NCBI GenBank assembly: GCA_940671915.1
Contig: CALNVZ010003434.1
Coordinates: 25,536,010 to 25,600,009 of the forward strand
Origin: Paracentrotus lividus
Lineage: Eukaryota; Echinodermata; Echinoidea; Camarodonta; Echinidae
DNA length: 64,000 nucleotides
Direction of reading: 5' to 3'
The translations under genes were made by a program, and so were the position numbers. The notes under the pieces were generated by a model that saw only the letters and a list, made by a program, of their open reading frames with translations, was not told where the DNA came from and searched no databases. Of this stretch, positions 48,006 to 61,300 are shown piece after piece. Numbering within the stretch: position 1 is the first letter of the stretch; every line of letters begins with the position of its first letter.

Positions 48006-48875
48006 TACTATACCTTCTGTCCGTTAAGCCAACATTTTCGGCTCGCGCTTCGCGCTATCAGAGTTTTCTAATTAAACAAAAGCTACAATGAGTGATCCCT
48101 GGCGTCCCAAACAAGTAATGTTATGTAAATTTTTCTGCTCGCGTTCGTAATTTATCTTTTATTAAAATGAAGGTGATCGTTATCTAGTAAAAGAATTAAA
48201 ACAAAATACATAATAGTGGAGGGGGAAAATGTGCGTAAAATATACGGCCTTTGCATCATTGTAAGCCAAAATTTTCACCTCGCGCTTCGCGCTCACAAAT
48301 GTGTCTCGGATGGGATGACAATTATCAAAATGTGTACAGAATTCACTACCTTCATAAGCCAAAATTTTCGGCTCGCGCTACGCGCTCGCAAATATGTTTC
48401 AGATGGGATGACAATTATAAAAATGTGTACAGAATTCACTACCTTCATGTAATTATAAGCCAAAATTTTCGGCTCGCGCTACGCGCTCACAAATGTGTCT
48501 CTGATGGGATGACAATGATCAAAATGTGTACAGAAATTCACTACCTTCAATGTAATTATAAGCCAAAATTTTCGGCTCGCGCTATGCGCTCGCAAATGTG
48601 TCTCAGATGGGATGACAATGATCAAAATGTGTACAGAAATTCACTACCTTCAATGTAATCATAAGCCAAAATTTTCGGCTCGCGCTACGTACGCGCTCGG
48701 AAATTTCTTTAAAAAGTCCATTATACTGACTCCCGACTTCGCGCTTGAATATGATCTGCTCATTCCACATTTCGTACCCCCCCCTAGTAAAAATCCTTAT
48801 TATTCGGGCCTATTATGTTCGCATGAATTTTTCTAAAACTTGTGCCCCCTCACTTTTGAAAACGCTCCGCCGGCC

Positions 48876-48878
<3 letters not shown>

Positions 48879-48933
<55 letters not shown>
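48879..48933. repeat. (GA)n microsatellite
   Basis: About 27 GA repeats directly follow a fragment of the GC-rich CTCCGCCGGCCCTG repeat. Confidence 0.9.
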
Positions 48934-48936
<3 letters not shown>

Positions 48937-49079
48937 CGGAAAACATTATTCTGAATTGACATTATTGACTGAGAAATGGAAAGAAAAACGATTGGGTTGC
49001 GAAAATTGATTGATTGAAATGTTTAGAATTCGCTTTATTTACACGAACACAATGTACACATTGGAAAAGGGCGCTTGAT

Positions 49080-49720
49080 TTTTTTTATTTGTCTTTTTCC
49101 ACTCTTTAACACATTGCTTCCCAACATTTATTTCTTCTCTCCCTGGTGCACGTTAGGCCTATTGATACTTTAATACTTTTATGTTTAAGGGTTTCCTTTG
49201 AGGTTCGATTATTAATGACTCTTTCCACTATGCCGTTATTTATAATGATGAAAATAAAACACTTCTTGCGAATATGCATCAAATTTAAATTATGAAAAAA
49301 TAATGCACAAAATCCCCCTTTTCAGGTTAGTCTGTGCAAAATTTTCGCTCACGCTCGCATATACATGTATATAGCCTACTTATTATCGTATAACGTTTTT
49401 GAAAGGGCCGGGGGGGGGGGCTGATCGAGTAGATCGTTGATGGGCTGAGCACGTGGTAAAGTAGAGAATCTTTTTCGTATTTTTGTTAATATGATTTACT
49501 GAAAAAAAAAATGTTTTTTTTTTTTATTTGTCTTTTTTCACTCTTTAACACATTTTCCCCAACATTTATTTCTGCTCTCCCTGATGCATGTTAGGCCTAT
49601 TGATACTTTAATACTTTTATTTTTGAGGGTTTCCTTTGAGGTTCGATTATTAATGACTCTTTCCACTATGACGTTATTTATAATGATGAAAATAAAATAC
49701 TTATTGCGAATATGCATCAG
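49080..49720 (+). repeat. Direct duplication of a 200-bp segment
   Basis: Positions 49081-49275 (gtctttttccactctttaac to gcgaatatgcatca) recur at about 49510-49720. The spacer holds a G-run repeat. A GTGGCGGATCCA-type repeat follows (about 49725-50030). Confidence 0.7.
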
Positions 49721-50189
49721 CCAAGGCGCAGATCCAGCCTGTTACTCTTCGTTGGCATGCAGCGCGTATACCAAGGGCATGCCAGAGCGGAGGGGGGGGG
49801 GGGAGCGGACAAAGCCCCCTAAGAAAGTGCCTAAAATCGGTATTTGGGGGATGGCTCTAAGTCAAACGAAAACAAATATTGGGCAGCCGCAGACCAAAAG
49901 ACGTTCACGCCTACCCCCACCCGGCCGTCTTACTAAGAGTCGGCCAGCGTGACCTCAACATTTTGAGGGTGTCCATATCTGCTATTTATAGGTTTTGCCT
50001 CCCCCTCATGAAATCTTGGATCTGCCACTGCCCAATGTCGCCCTCTATGACATTTTTAAACGCCATTTCTATACCTTTTAATCATTTTCAACCAAATTTG
50101 GAGGTATATGACATTCTGTGTTGATGACATGGCTACCAAAATTTAGCTTGCCATAGTTATGTTCTGTGAACACATTTAACGTAGTATAT

Positions 50190-50745
50190 TCATGGATATA
50201 CGTTGACTTATCTTAAATTATTTTGCTCCGTTGAAAGTATACTCTTTGTAAATATGTATATAATATTTTTTTGGTATCACAAATGTTTATTCTCTCATAA
50301 GCGTAATTATAGTATTTATAATCTTCTTAAACATATTGGCCAACTTCTCTCGACTTTTTCAATTATTCATGATCTGATTTTTTTCAAATTTAAATGCGAA
50401 TCCATTTCCATGTAATGGATGACGTTATTTATAAGGATATCAATGAATTTGTATATGCATGTGTATTTATTATATGTGTTGACTTATCTTATATTATTTT
50501 GCTTCGTTGAATTTATACTCTTTGTAAATATGTATATAATGATTTTTTTTGTTGGTATCACTAAATAAATGTTTATTCTTTCATAAGCCAAATAGTATTT
50601 ATAATCTTCAAAAACATATAGGCCAACTTCTCGCTACTTTTTAGATTATGCATGATCTGAATTTTTAAAATTTAAATGCGAATCAATTTCCATGAATTGG
50701 ATTGCGTTATCTATAAGGATACCAATGAATTTGCAAATGCATTTG
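50190..50745 (+). repeat. Tandem duplication of about 285 bp
   Basis: gttgacttatcttaaattat at about 50200 and gttgacttatcttatattat at about 50478 open two diverged copies, each containing tttattctttcataagc and ggccaacttctc. No gene. Confidence 0.65.
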
Positions 50746-50764
50746 TATTTGTATTTATTTACTA

Positions 50765-51409
50765 TACCGTGTGCAATAAGTATTGTCGCCCCATACATAG
50801 AATACACAAATTGCAATATAAATCATCGTTTGACTGAATTTTATTGGTATAAATATAATATTTTGACTAATAATATATCAGTTAGCATTAATATTAACTA
50901 ACATAGCAATTTAACGGAAACAGTTTCTCCCTGGGGGTTAATGACGCTGGACCCACGATCTCGCCAATTTTTCTAAGCTTGACCAAGTAAAAACAGTTTA
51001 ACTAATCGATGCTTATTCTGCATCCCATCTCTCCGTACCTTGCAACAGTGTTAAACCCATCTTTTCGACCTGCCAAGCAGAATTGATATCTTTTTGTTCG
51101 TTTCCCTCTTTTATCCAAGTCTTAGCTAATTTTCTTTCGCTCTCAGTACTTTCCCTCTTCCTCTTGTCGTTATTGTCCACCATTTTTCAATGTCCACAAG
51201 GAGGTTCAAGATCTCTAAAGTCATGCATGAAAGTTCAAACCAGCATTACTCTACTTATACATATCACACAAAGTTCATCTATCATACAAAAGGTAATTTC
51301 AACAGCTAAGTTGGCATATTTGTTTCAAAGCCGAAATCATTATTCCCCTAAGTACTAAGTTTAATACCAGCATGATGTAGGGGTGACAATACTTATTGCA
51401 CACGGTATA
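50765..51409. mobile_element. ACCGTGTGCAATAAGTATTG inverted-repeat element
   Basis: The left end ataccgtgtgcaataagtat is mirrored at the right (atacttattgcacacggtat), about 30 bp including GTCGCCCC / GGGGTGAC, with TA at both borders as in Tc1/mariner-type insertions. No transposase is seen. A short LINE-like 3' tail (gggcctcacggaagaccacc ... aaataaataaat) follows at about 51455-51545. Confidence 0.7.
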
Positions 51410-51545
51410 TTTTGTATTATTGATTTTCTATGTTTTCAGTGTTTTCTGTGTTATTGCAACAGGGCCTCACGGAAGACCACCTATATTGGTGATAATGTGC
51501 CACCCTGTATAAAGATCGGAAATAAATAAATAAATAAATAAATGT

Positions 51546-52187
51546 CATTCAGATTTCAGTGGGTCGATATCCATCTGCAAAGACAATATAAGGGTGTTAT
51601 CAATAGCTGGGGTTTCATTATCAAGATTGTAATATGAAATAACATTTATATGATTTCAATTCTTACATTTCGACAAATGGCAACAGAATAATAAAAATAA
51701 ATAAAAACTCTAGAGATAGACCCACATTTTGATTGTTCTTCACATTTCTTAGTTTTTCAAATGTAATTCTATTCCAGTTGTTTAGTATAAATCGTTTACA
51801 CTGGATCGAGTGTATCAAACATTCTGCAATATTTTATATTGACAAACCTTCAGTGCCTTTCGAACATATTGAGAGGCTCAAAATGTAGAAGAAAGATGAT
51901 CATAAATAAATAGATAATCAAATACTATAGTAAACGAATAGGCGCGAGCAGCATTTCATTCTATATAAAAGAACTATTTGCAGAGCTTGGGCTCGGGGCT
52001 TATAATTATTGATAAAAGGCCTACCCCGCCACCCTCTAAAAATATTGCATCCCGCCCCCCATCCACAATTAATTAAGGGCGTGCCTGGATATCAAACCTC
52101 GAATCCAGGGGCCGGGGAGCGGCCGGGGAATACCCTACATTCGCGCGTATTGCGGTTTCGGTCGTCGTCGACTTTTGCAGGCTCAAA
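51546..52187. other. Intergenic, RUSF1 upstream region
   Basis: AT-rich until about 52010, then GC- and CpG-rich (52020-52187). The last part probably holds the RUSF1 promoter and 5' UTR. No other gene is seen. Confidence 0.45.
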
Positions 52188-52322
52188 ATGGACACGTTGA
52201 TATGTCGAGAAACATACGGTTCTCGATCAGATCCGAGGGATTATTTGTGTAAAAATGACGGGAGCATTTCAGAGTCAAGAACCAGTAACAGAGGACTGTC
52301 TTCCATTCTGCATTTCTTACGT
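52188..52322 (+). CDS. RUSF1: RUSF1 exon 1
   Basis: The ATG in ctcaaaATGG starts MDTLICRETYGSRSDP, and the exon ends SSILHFLR before gtaagg. It is 45 codons, phase 0. The C-x-E-x-[FY]-G-S pattern resembles the start of vertebrate RUSF1. The 70 bases upstream are GC- and CpG-rich (about 52105-52175), as expected of a housekeeping promoter, with no TATA box seen. Confidence 0.78.
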
Positions 52323-55300
52323 GTAAGGCTGAACATTTGATATAATTTTTGTTGTCGTTGTGATGTTCAGTCCCGTATGTGCATAATTTTGTTGGCTCAG
52401 AGTTAGATAAATTATAGAATCGTACAACCAGCAACTGGTAGGATGGGGGGTCCGTTGTCCGGACACTTAAGCAGATAAAAATATCATCTTTTGCTCTCGA
52501 TTTTCTCAAAATTTGTGCAGTAAATAGCGAAAATATTTGTGAATATATGTGCTTTGTTATTTTGTCTGATATTATTTTCAATCGATTAACTGTTAATGAG
52601 ATATTCGTCACAAAGCTCCTAAAATTGCCGTCTTTGTCCGGACAAACAACCCGTCCGGACATACAACAACCGGGTATATGAGATGACGATGGATGGATGA
52701 TAGTTTTTGTTGGTTTATAGCTTCTATAACATGTTGTATTACTGTTACTACTGATCATTGTACTAACCTACTGCTATACAGTATCGGGAGACTTTAGATA
52801 ACCGAATGAAGCAGTTTCTTGATAATACAAAAAAACTCAAAAGTGTAACTGTGTAGGCCTAATTTCGCATCAAGTGTAGGATATGTTCAATTACAGTCAA
52901 ACCTGTCTATAGTGGCCACCCCAAGGGAGACATAAAAAGTGACCATTGTAGACAGGTGACCTCTATAGACAGGTTCTAAAGCACACATTTGTATTTAAAG
53001 GGAATCAATATAGGTGACCACTAAAGACAGGTGACCACTATAGACAGTGGCCACTATAGACAGGTTTGACTGTATTTTCTTTCTATTAATTCACAATGCA
53101 GGTTGTTTTTTTACCACAAGGATACCCAGACAGTGTGAGCAAGGACTACTTAGAGTATCAGATATGGGACACAGTACAGGTAAATTCCATCTTCTTTCTC
53201 TTTATATCAATTATCATTGTGATCTTTGAAACTTCTTTGACAGTATTTAATCTTTCTTTAATTCGACTTTTGTTCCCTCTTACTATTTTCATTTCTTTTT
53301 CTGTCTCACATTAGTACATCTTTTGTCTTTCTCCTTTTCTTTCTCTTCCCATTTTTCTTTTTACTCTTCTTCTCTTCTCCTTCTTCTTCTTCAGCTTTCT
53401 TTTCCTCTTCTCCTCCTCCTTCTCACCCCTCCTTCTTTGGGTTGTTCTTCAACTTCTCATTCTTCTCATAAAGCTTTTACAATAAGTAAATTTATGTTTC
53501 TTTAACGCAGAGTAATATTAAGCATTTGTAATGCCCCATCTTTCTAGTAAACTATTCAGGGGCACAGAGGGAAAAGGAAAGAAGAATTGGAAACTTCGGG
53601 AGAAGGATGCAAAGGATACAATATAACAAAAATAAAGAGAGAACATATAGGGCTTCAAATCAGATTTTAAATCTATCTAAGGATTCTGCTGATTGGATCC
53701 TTGGAGTATGATTGAAGGGACAAAATTCTTGTTTGGATACTGATAAACATGTAAAGGGATGCCGGCATCCATACTAGAATTCCATCTCACCATGCCTTGC
53801 AGGTATCGAAGTGAAATATTCATCGAATAAATCAAGGGTGGGTGATTTTCCTCAATCAATTGAGAGCCGGGGTCAGGGAGTTGGGGAACAGTGTTAATTG
53901 TATCATATCACTCTCTTTTTTTCAGTTTCTAATCATAACATTTAGATTACTGTATTATTTTCCTGATGGTTTTATTTTTCACGAAAATTTCCAAGGCAAC
54001 ATTTAGGCTATTCATAGTCATGATAACAACACAAAAATCATGAAATTATCCACTCACAGATCTTCCAAACTAGTTCAAAATCGTGAAAATATGTGTACCC
54101 GAAAATGTTGGCTAATACAGTAATCCTACACTCTTGCACCAATATTTTTATGATTCCTTCAGGCATTTAGTAGCAGTATCACAGGAACACTATCGACCCA
54201 TGCCATGTTGAAGGGTGTAGGAGTAGGTGATGAGTCTGCTACTGCTGCTGCTGCAACAATCACATGGCTTCTAAGAGGTAAGTCAGGTGACCATATTTGA
54301 CTTGAGTAGGGGATGAGTCTGCTAAGTACTGCTGCTGCTGCTACAATCACATGACTTCTTAGAGATAAGTCAGGTGATAATATCATATGACTTGATAAAC
54401 CCATGCCATGTTGAAGGGTGTATGATGAGTAGGGGACGAGTCTACTACTGTTGCCACTGCTACAGTCACATGGCTTCTCAGAGGTAAGTCAGGTGATCAT
54501 ATCAAGTGACTTGGTCTATCAACCCATGCAATGTTGAAGGGTGTAGGAGTAGAAGATAAGTCAGGTGATATGGTCATGTGACTTTGTTTAGTGATGTGGA
54601 TTTGTATAGCATTAACACACGCCCGAGCGTGCGTTAGCGGTGAGCAGTGGCGCCCCATCCGAAGCATCGAGCGATCACTGCATTTACGTTTAATCGCACA
54701 ATACAGGGAAGAGTGTTAACGCTTTTATAAAATTGCGACATTTTGCTAGCTCTAGTAGATCTTGAGTTACCAAAAAAATTCCAAGGGATTATCCCTTGAA
54801 ATTTTTGGTAAATAGCTCAAGATCTACATCACGATCGTCATCCAAGAAAGTAAACAAGACATGGAAAAGACCCGGATGTATGTGTTATCACTTTTTTTTG
54901 CGCAGCAAAATGCACGCTGGTGCTTTGCATCGAAAATACAGCATGCACACGTGACGCGTTTTGACCAACCACTATGCGTAAAATCACAGAGCCACTTTAT
55001 AAAACCTCTTCATACCTATGACGCAATGGGACAGTCCCATCTCATATATATATTGTAATGCATCTTACCAAATGATTATATCCCACTTAATTGTCACATG
55101 AGGAATAAGAATCTTGCTCATGATCTGTTTCCGGGTATACAGGATTGATCAAGAGATCAACCATCTGAGTTTGTGTTTAAATTTTTTATATTAAAAAAGC
55201 TGCATTACTTTCTTTGCTCATTTTTTTATAACCTATGCGATGCATCATATCGAGATCAGACACAAGTCGCCGAGCAAATCCAGCACAGTGTGCAGTAAAT

Positions 55301-58300
55301 CGGCAAAATAATAAAAATTGTCTTATTTAGAGGGAAATATTTTTTTTGATTTTCTGAATTTTCAATGTTTCTTGTATGCTCTGTACAAAAAAAAGGAGTA
55401 GAAATGATTCGGGGGAAAGCCTTTAAAAGTGGATGGTTTTGTTGCAATATTTGACTCTTTTCTGGCAACTTGTGTCTGATTTTGATGTGATGAGTCACAT
55501 ATTTCTGGTCAGTTTCACTCCTTGTTAAAAATGTGAAATGTGTTTTATTTAAAGGAGAATGAAACCCTAGGATTCAGTTAAATTGTATAAAACAAAAAAA
55601 TCAAAGTAACAGATTAAGTTTGAGAACAATTGAATAAATAATAAGAAAGTTATTTGCATTTGAATGTTGTGATCACTAACGCTATGGAGATCCTCACACT
55701 GGCAACAGGCCCAAGATGTGTGATGTCACACATGAACAACTCTTCCATATGACATACAAAAAAATACCAAAAATTCTTCTTTTTCCTCATTCTAATGGTA
55801 GTACAGACTCTTCACACATGATTATATTTTGTGAACTTGTATTACATGTCCTCCCATGAAAAGAATCTCAGATCTTTTAACGGAATTAATAAAAAAAGAC
55901 AATTTGAGTAAAATATGTACAAAAGTAATGGGGAAGTTGTTCATGTATGACATCACACATCTTGGGCCCGTTGCCAATGTGAGAATCCCCATAGCAGTAG
56001 TGATCACAACATTCAAATGCTCATAACTTTCTTATTATTCATTCATTTTTTATCAAATTTTCATTGATCAGCTTCTTTGATTTTCCTGTTTTTGTACAAT
56101 TTAATGAATTCCTAGGGTTTCCTTCCCCTTTAATATTTGTTCTTTGTAGATGGCACAAGTATGACCGGCAGGATTGCCTTTGCCTGGTATCAGGGGTGAG
56201 TGCTAATACATTCTGTAATATACATCTCAATTACGCTGATGACACAGACAACATCAATAGGTAGACCTAATATAACAGTATATTTTCAGACATTTCAAGT
56301 GTTTTTGTTTTCTTTTTTTTAAATATGTTGCAGTAATGTTTTTTGGTAGCATGGCTAGACTGGGCTTTCAGACAAATTGATAAAGTATCAAGTAATTTTT
56401 CGACTATCAAAAACGTCTTAATATTGAAAGAGACATTAAATGATTCAGCAGTTGTAATATGTAGTTCCAGAATGTGTAAGATGTCCCATATTCAATCTCA
56501 ATGACTTTCTTATCTTCCATACAAACATTCTATGGTAATTATACTAAACTCTTGAGCGACAAATGCTTGTTATATGTATACCAATGATAATTAATTTTTC
56601 TTTTCACTTCTCCAGGTCAAGTCTGGATAGTGATGCAAAAAGATGGAGGTAAGCTTTAAAAAGTTATAAAAATGGGTTTAAAATGGGTTCAAGGATGTAG
56701 CCAATAGCATGTCACATCTATGTTTTGATTTTATGCAGCCATGCTGCTTTGCATTTTTAGTGCATCACTAGTTGTGCATTCTAGATGCATCACTGTATGC
56801 TTTCCCAGATGCAGATAACGCTGGCTAGGATGTCATATAGAAAGCAGGTGTTTCCCTTTTGTCTGTGTTATCCAAGGAAATTGGGACTGGGGTTTGAACA
56901 AATTTTCCATTCCAAATTCATAATGCTGATCGTTTTATGAAACAGGTACATGTAATGCACAAATTGTGACATTAGTGGTTTTGCAGGCACATCAATTATT
57001 CACGGCGAGGCACCTTGTGTTTGTCGCATGTTGTAATGTGCTGCTTCCCCTCCACCACACTTAAAAGTGTGCATTATATCTTTATTCATGAGTTTACATA
57101 CCATTCTTCCCTCTTATCTTCTCTTTGCTATCTTTCCAATTTTGTCCTCCTGTTTTATAGCCCAAATTAATTTTGTGAACTGAAACTGGTAATTAAATTG
57201 ATAAAATGTGATAGAGATCCATGTATTTACATGCATTGTATTAACCTGTTGGAGACGAGCTGATTTGGCTATAACACACGTTTCCCATAGATCTCAGCCC
57301 GAATATATTCGGGCTCAGTTCTCAACGGGTTAAAAAAAATGTGAGTCACGACATATCTACATGTGCATCTTGCTATGACTATAAATCTACAAGGGCAGAG
57401 ATGCAAAATTATGAGACTTTTTCCCTCTTTTTTTTTGTTTTCAGATTGTTTGCAGACATCATGAATGACGCAGCGATCTGTATCGAGCTCATCTCTATCT
57501 TCTTCCCACAGTATTTTGTCATCATTGCTTGCATCTCATCACTCTTTAAAGTAAGTATACTGCCCTCTTTGGGTGCCTTCATGTCAGGTCTTTGGCCGTC
57601 ACTGTTTTCTTCCAGTCTAATGCCCCTTATTTGCGGCTTTGAATTTATCGTTTTTCTATCGACTTTGTAAACATCCTTCCATGAATAAAGACTGACACCA
57701 ATTCAATTTCATAAGCTGCACTTATGGCTTTAGATCATCATAGAAGATTTTCTGGAATCTCTGTAAAATATCCTGTTCACCTAGGCTGGTTTTATGCAAT
57801 TTGGTTTTCAAACATTAAAGCTGACTTTGAGTTGCTGTAGGCAAAATATTTTGGAAAAGAATCTGATAATTTTTGGATATTGATCCATGAACAAAAGGTT
57901 TCATATGAAATTTTGAGAAATGGTCTGAACAGTCAGTCAAATTGAGACTCGGAGTAGGCCGCTATCTCGCCAGCTGTCGCGGGCATGCATGTATGTTTAT
58001 ATCACACGCACAGATCCGGTGCATATCGCGGCACTTGATTAACCCATAGTCTTACGAGGTGGCTGTGCGAAGCAAGCACATGCTTGGACGGTCTGACTTC
58101 TGACCAGAATTGATGCTTATTTTGCTCTTTTCTCAGCAATTATGCAATTTCCTATAAAAGCCTTTGTCTTGTAGTTTTTGTTTGACTATGCTAGGTATTT
58201 TGGTATGGAAGCTGCTGTTGGTTTGAATTTTTTTACCATGACTACTCAAGATTATCTTTCAAAGTAATGTGGAATATGCTGTTTTTATTTGCAGTCGATG

Positions 58301-61300
58301 GTAGGTGTTGCTGGTGGCGCAACCAGGGCAGCTCTTACCATGCATCAAGCTAGAAGGAACAACATGGCTGATGTATCTGCTAAGGATGGTAGTCAGGTAG
58401 GCATTCAGGGAATTTCCCTTCTTTGACTTAAGGAGATTCCCCCACTTATTAAGCTGCTCTTACCATGCATCAAGCTAGAAGGAAAAACATGGCTGATGTA
58501 TCCGCTAAGGATGGGAGTCAGGTGAAGTATTGAGGGGAACTCCCCTTTTTGACTTAGGGAGATCCCCATATTATCATTCAGGGAAATTCCCGCCTTTGAT
58601 TTAGGGAGATCCCCTACTTTTAAAGCTGCTCTTACCATACCATACATCTCGCTAGGAGAAACAACATGGCTGATGTATCTGCTCAGGATAGTCAGGGAAA
58701 GTATTCAGGGGAACTCCCCTTTTTTACTTAGGGAGATCCCCATATTATCATTCAGGGAAATTCCCGTCTTTGAATTAGGTAGATCCCTAACTATACACAG
58801 CCCCGTTGCCGAAGGCGACGGGGCTGTACTTCCACCACCTCCATTTACAGCGAAATAATCAGCGATGATGAGCGCTCAGGTGATTATACTGGTCAATTTA
58901 ATCAATCTAATATTCAAATGTTGTTGTAAGGTTTCTATGATGTTTCACGCGTAACAACGACTAAAATGAAAGTATATAAGAGCTTCTTGACTTACCAAAT
59001 CGAATTTTCCGTTGGCCTTGTCTCTTCTCATAGTGTTGGTGCCATCGCTGCCATTTTTCTATGACGTCATTTTACTGTGCGAAGACGTATTTAACTCTAT
59101 GGCGAAGACAACGCACGCACAGAGAAATGTACGTTGATGGACTCAATTTTCCTTTTTTTTTCTACATTATTAGTTGATTACTTCATGTGAAACATTCGCA
59201 GATGTCACCAATTCGAGGAAAAACTTCAAAGATTTGATTCAATGTGAGTATGAATTCAAATAAGGTATTTTTGACCACGAAATTTGTGGTCATGTATAGA
59301 TATTTTCAAAACTTCGCCAAATATGTCTACTGGTTCGTCAGTTCCCGTCGCTTCGCGACGGGGGCTGGTCGGTTTAGTAGATCCCCTACTTTTTAAGCTG
59401 CTCTTACCATACATCTCGATAGGAGGAACAACATGGCTGATGTATCTGCTAAGGAAAGTCAGGTAAAGTATTTAGGGGAACTCCCCTTTTTTGACTTAGG
59501 GAGATCCCCATATTATCATTCAGGGAAATTCCCGTCTTTGATTAGGGAGATCCCCTACTTTTTAAGCTGCTCTTACCATACATCTCGCCAGGAGGAACAA
59601 CATGGCTGATGTATCTGCTAAGGATGCGAGTCAGGTAGGTATTCAGGGAATTCCCCTAATATCATTTAGGGAGATCCCCCACTCATTTAAATTCCCACAA
59701 TCTGTGTTACGAGATTTGAGAATGGGCTATGGCACCTGAATTGATTCAATGAAATTTGCTCTGTCGTCGCTCCGCAGTAAATTCCGCTAACTAATCAGTT
59801 TACTTACTTCTTACCTGAATTAAACCAGTATGTACCTAACCTTCAAACTAGCATAAAATCCCTTTTGAAACCATTACCTTAACTCTACATTTTAGACAAA
59901 GCCTGAGGCAATCGTTGCCGTAGCAAATGTAAGCTCACCCCTAAATTATGACTTAGTTCTTCGTATCAGAGTTACTCTTGAGTACTAAGGTGATATTATT
60001 GATTTTCTTTTCTCTCTCTCTTTCTGTCACTCAGGAAACATTGGTGAATTTAGCAGCTCTTGTTGTGGGTCTTATCATCACTCCCATAGCTGCAAGACAC
60101 CTTTTGTAAGTAACAATCTAAAGCTCCAAATTTTATTGTCCGAAACAGAATTTTCATTTTGGCCCAGTTAATCATAGACCCGGCAGCCACTGAGCAGCGC
60201 CAGATGAACGTTGCTCTGTCCCTTTCTTGTCGAATGCTAAACAGAGTAGCAGCAACTCCCATCTTTTTAGTTATGCATGTCTGTGGTTTGAACCCACAAC
60301 CTCCCGATTACGAGGTGGATGCTCTATCCACTGAGCCAAAGCAATGTGTGATCCAAGTTGGGAATTCAATTTCAAAAGATTGATGTTATTGGTGATGATG
60401 TTTACTTTTTATCAGCCTAATATAATATCATAAATACTTGGCGAGATACCAGATGTCTGCGAGGAATCGACGGAGAAGAACATGTGTAAATGTAGAAATT
60501 TACACACACACACACAAAAAAAAAATGTTGCAAATAATACAGTTCTATTGTATTTCTGCAAACCTATGCAGAGTGGCGCAATCAATCATTTGTGCGTTGG
60601 GCAGTGATCACAGAAAATGTCGAGGGGGAGGGTCCCCCCCAGGTCTTTTTAGGGTTAAGTTTGCTTCCAGATTTACTTTGATCTTGTTGTCATATCTGGT
60701 CTATTTTTATTTTCCCTCTTTGCAGACTAACCTGGACTATGTTCTTCTTTTGTACATGCCTCCATCTCTACGCCAACTACCGAGCAGTGACGTGCGTTGT
60801 CATGGAAACGTTGAATCAGACCAGGTTCCATATCTTAGTCCAGGACTACCTTCACAGTTCTCATTTTAGTATGTCAGGACCAGATGCTGTTAATAGCAAA
60901 GAACCTGTTATATGGAGTAAGTTAACCCCTGGGCCATTCAGATTACAAAACATAATTAAAGTATCTTAGTCCAGGACTACCTTCACAGTTCTCATTTTAG
61001 TATGTCAGGACCAGATGCTGTTAATAGCAAAGAACCTGTTATATGGAGTAAGTTTACCCCTGGGAAACTACATAAGGTCATTTTCAAACAATAGTGGACA
61101 TGGAGCTGATACTTTAATGTAGTACTGTGCTTTTGTAAATGCAAATTAAGATCTGAAATAAACACAAAGGCCTCTTTACTTGGATTGTTGAGATACATGT
61201 TGCATTTTTGCAGTTGTCACGTCACTCACGATGCATACACATTTAGGGGTTGACCATTTTCCACAGAGAGGGAATGATTGATAAAGACTATACATGTTAG

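Larger units (their letters stand above)
46490..48760 (+). repeat. GCTCGCGCTTCGCGCTCGC array
   Basis: About sixteen copies of a GGCTCGCGCTTCGCGCTCGCAA core occur. At 48255-48700 they form a regular tandem of about 102 bp (each with gatgggatgacaat and aattcactacctt); from 46490 to 47530 they are irregular. Open frames running through the tandem are repeat by-products. Two long palindromes interrupt it. Confidence 0.8.

Noticed and set aside
48216-48836. Overlapping frames with repeated SRWDDNYQN-like motifs
   Set aside because: These are by-products of the 102-bp GCTCGCGC tandem, which is open in more than one frame.
52183-52758. 191-codon open frame on the minus strand
   Set aside because: It is antisense to RUSF1 exon 1, runs through repeat-like GTCCGGACA sequence and shows no recognised domain; the plus-strand exon explains the region better.
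59566-59640. Alternative RUSF1 exon
   Set aside because: Splicing from the only plausible acceptor gives 68 nt and shifts the frame; the first third of exon 7 is missing.
60278-60345. Functional tRNA gene on the minus strand
   Set aside because: A and B boxes fit, but the acceptor and anticodon stems do not pair properly and a non-tRNA body follows; better as a SINE head.
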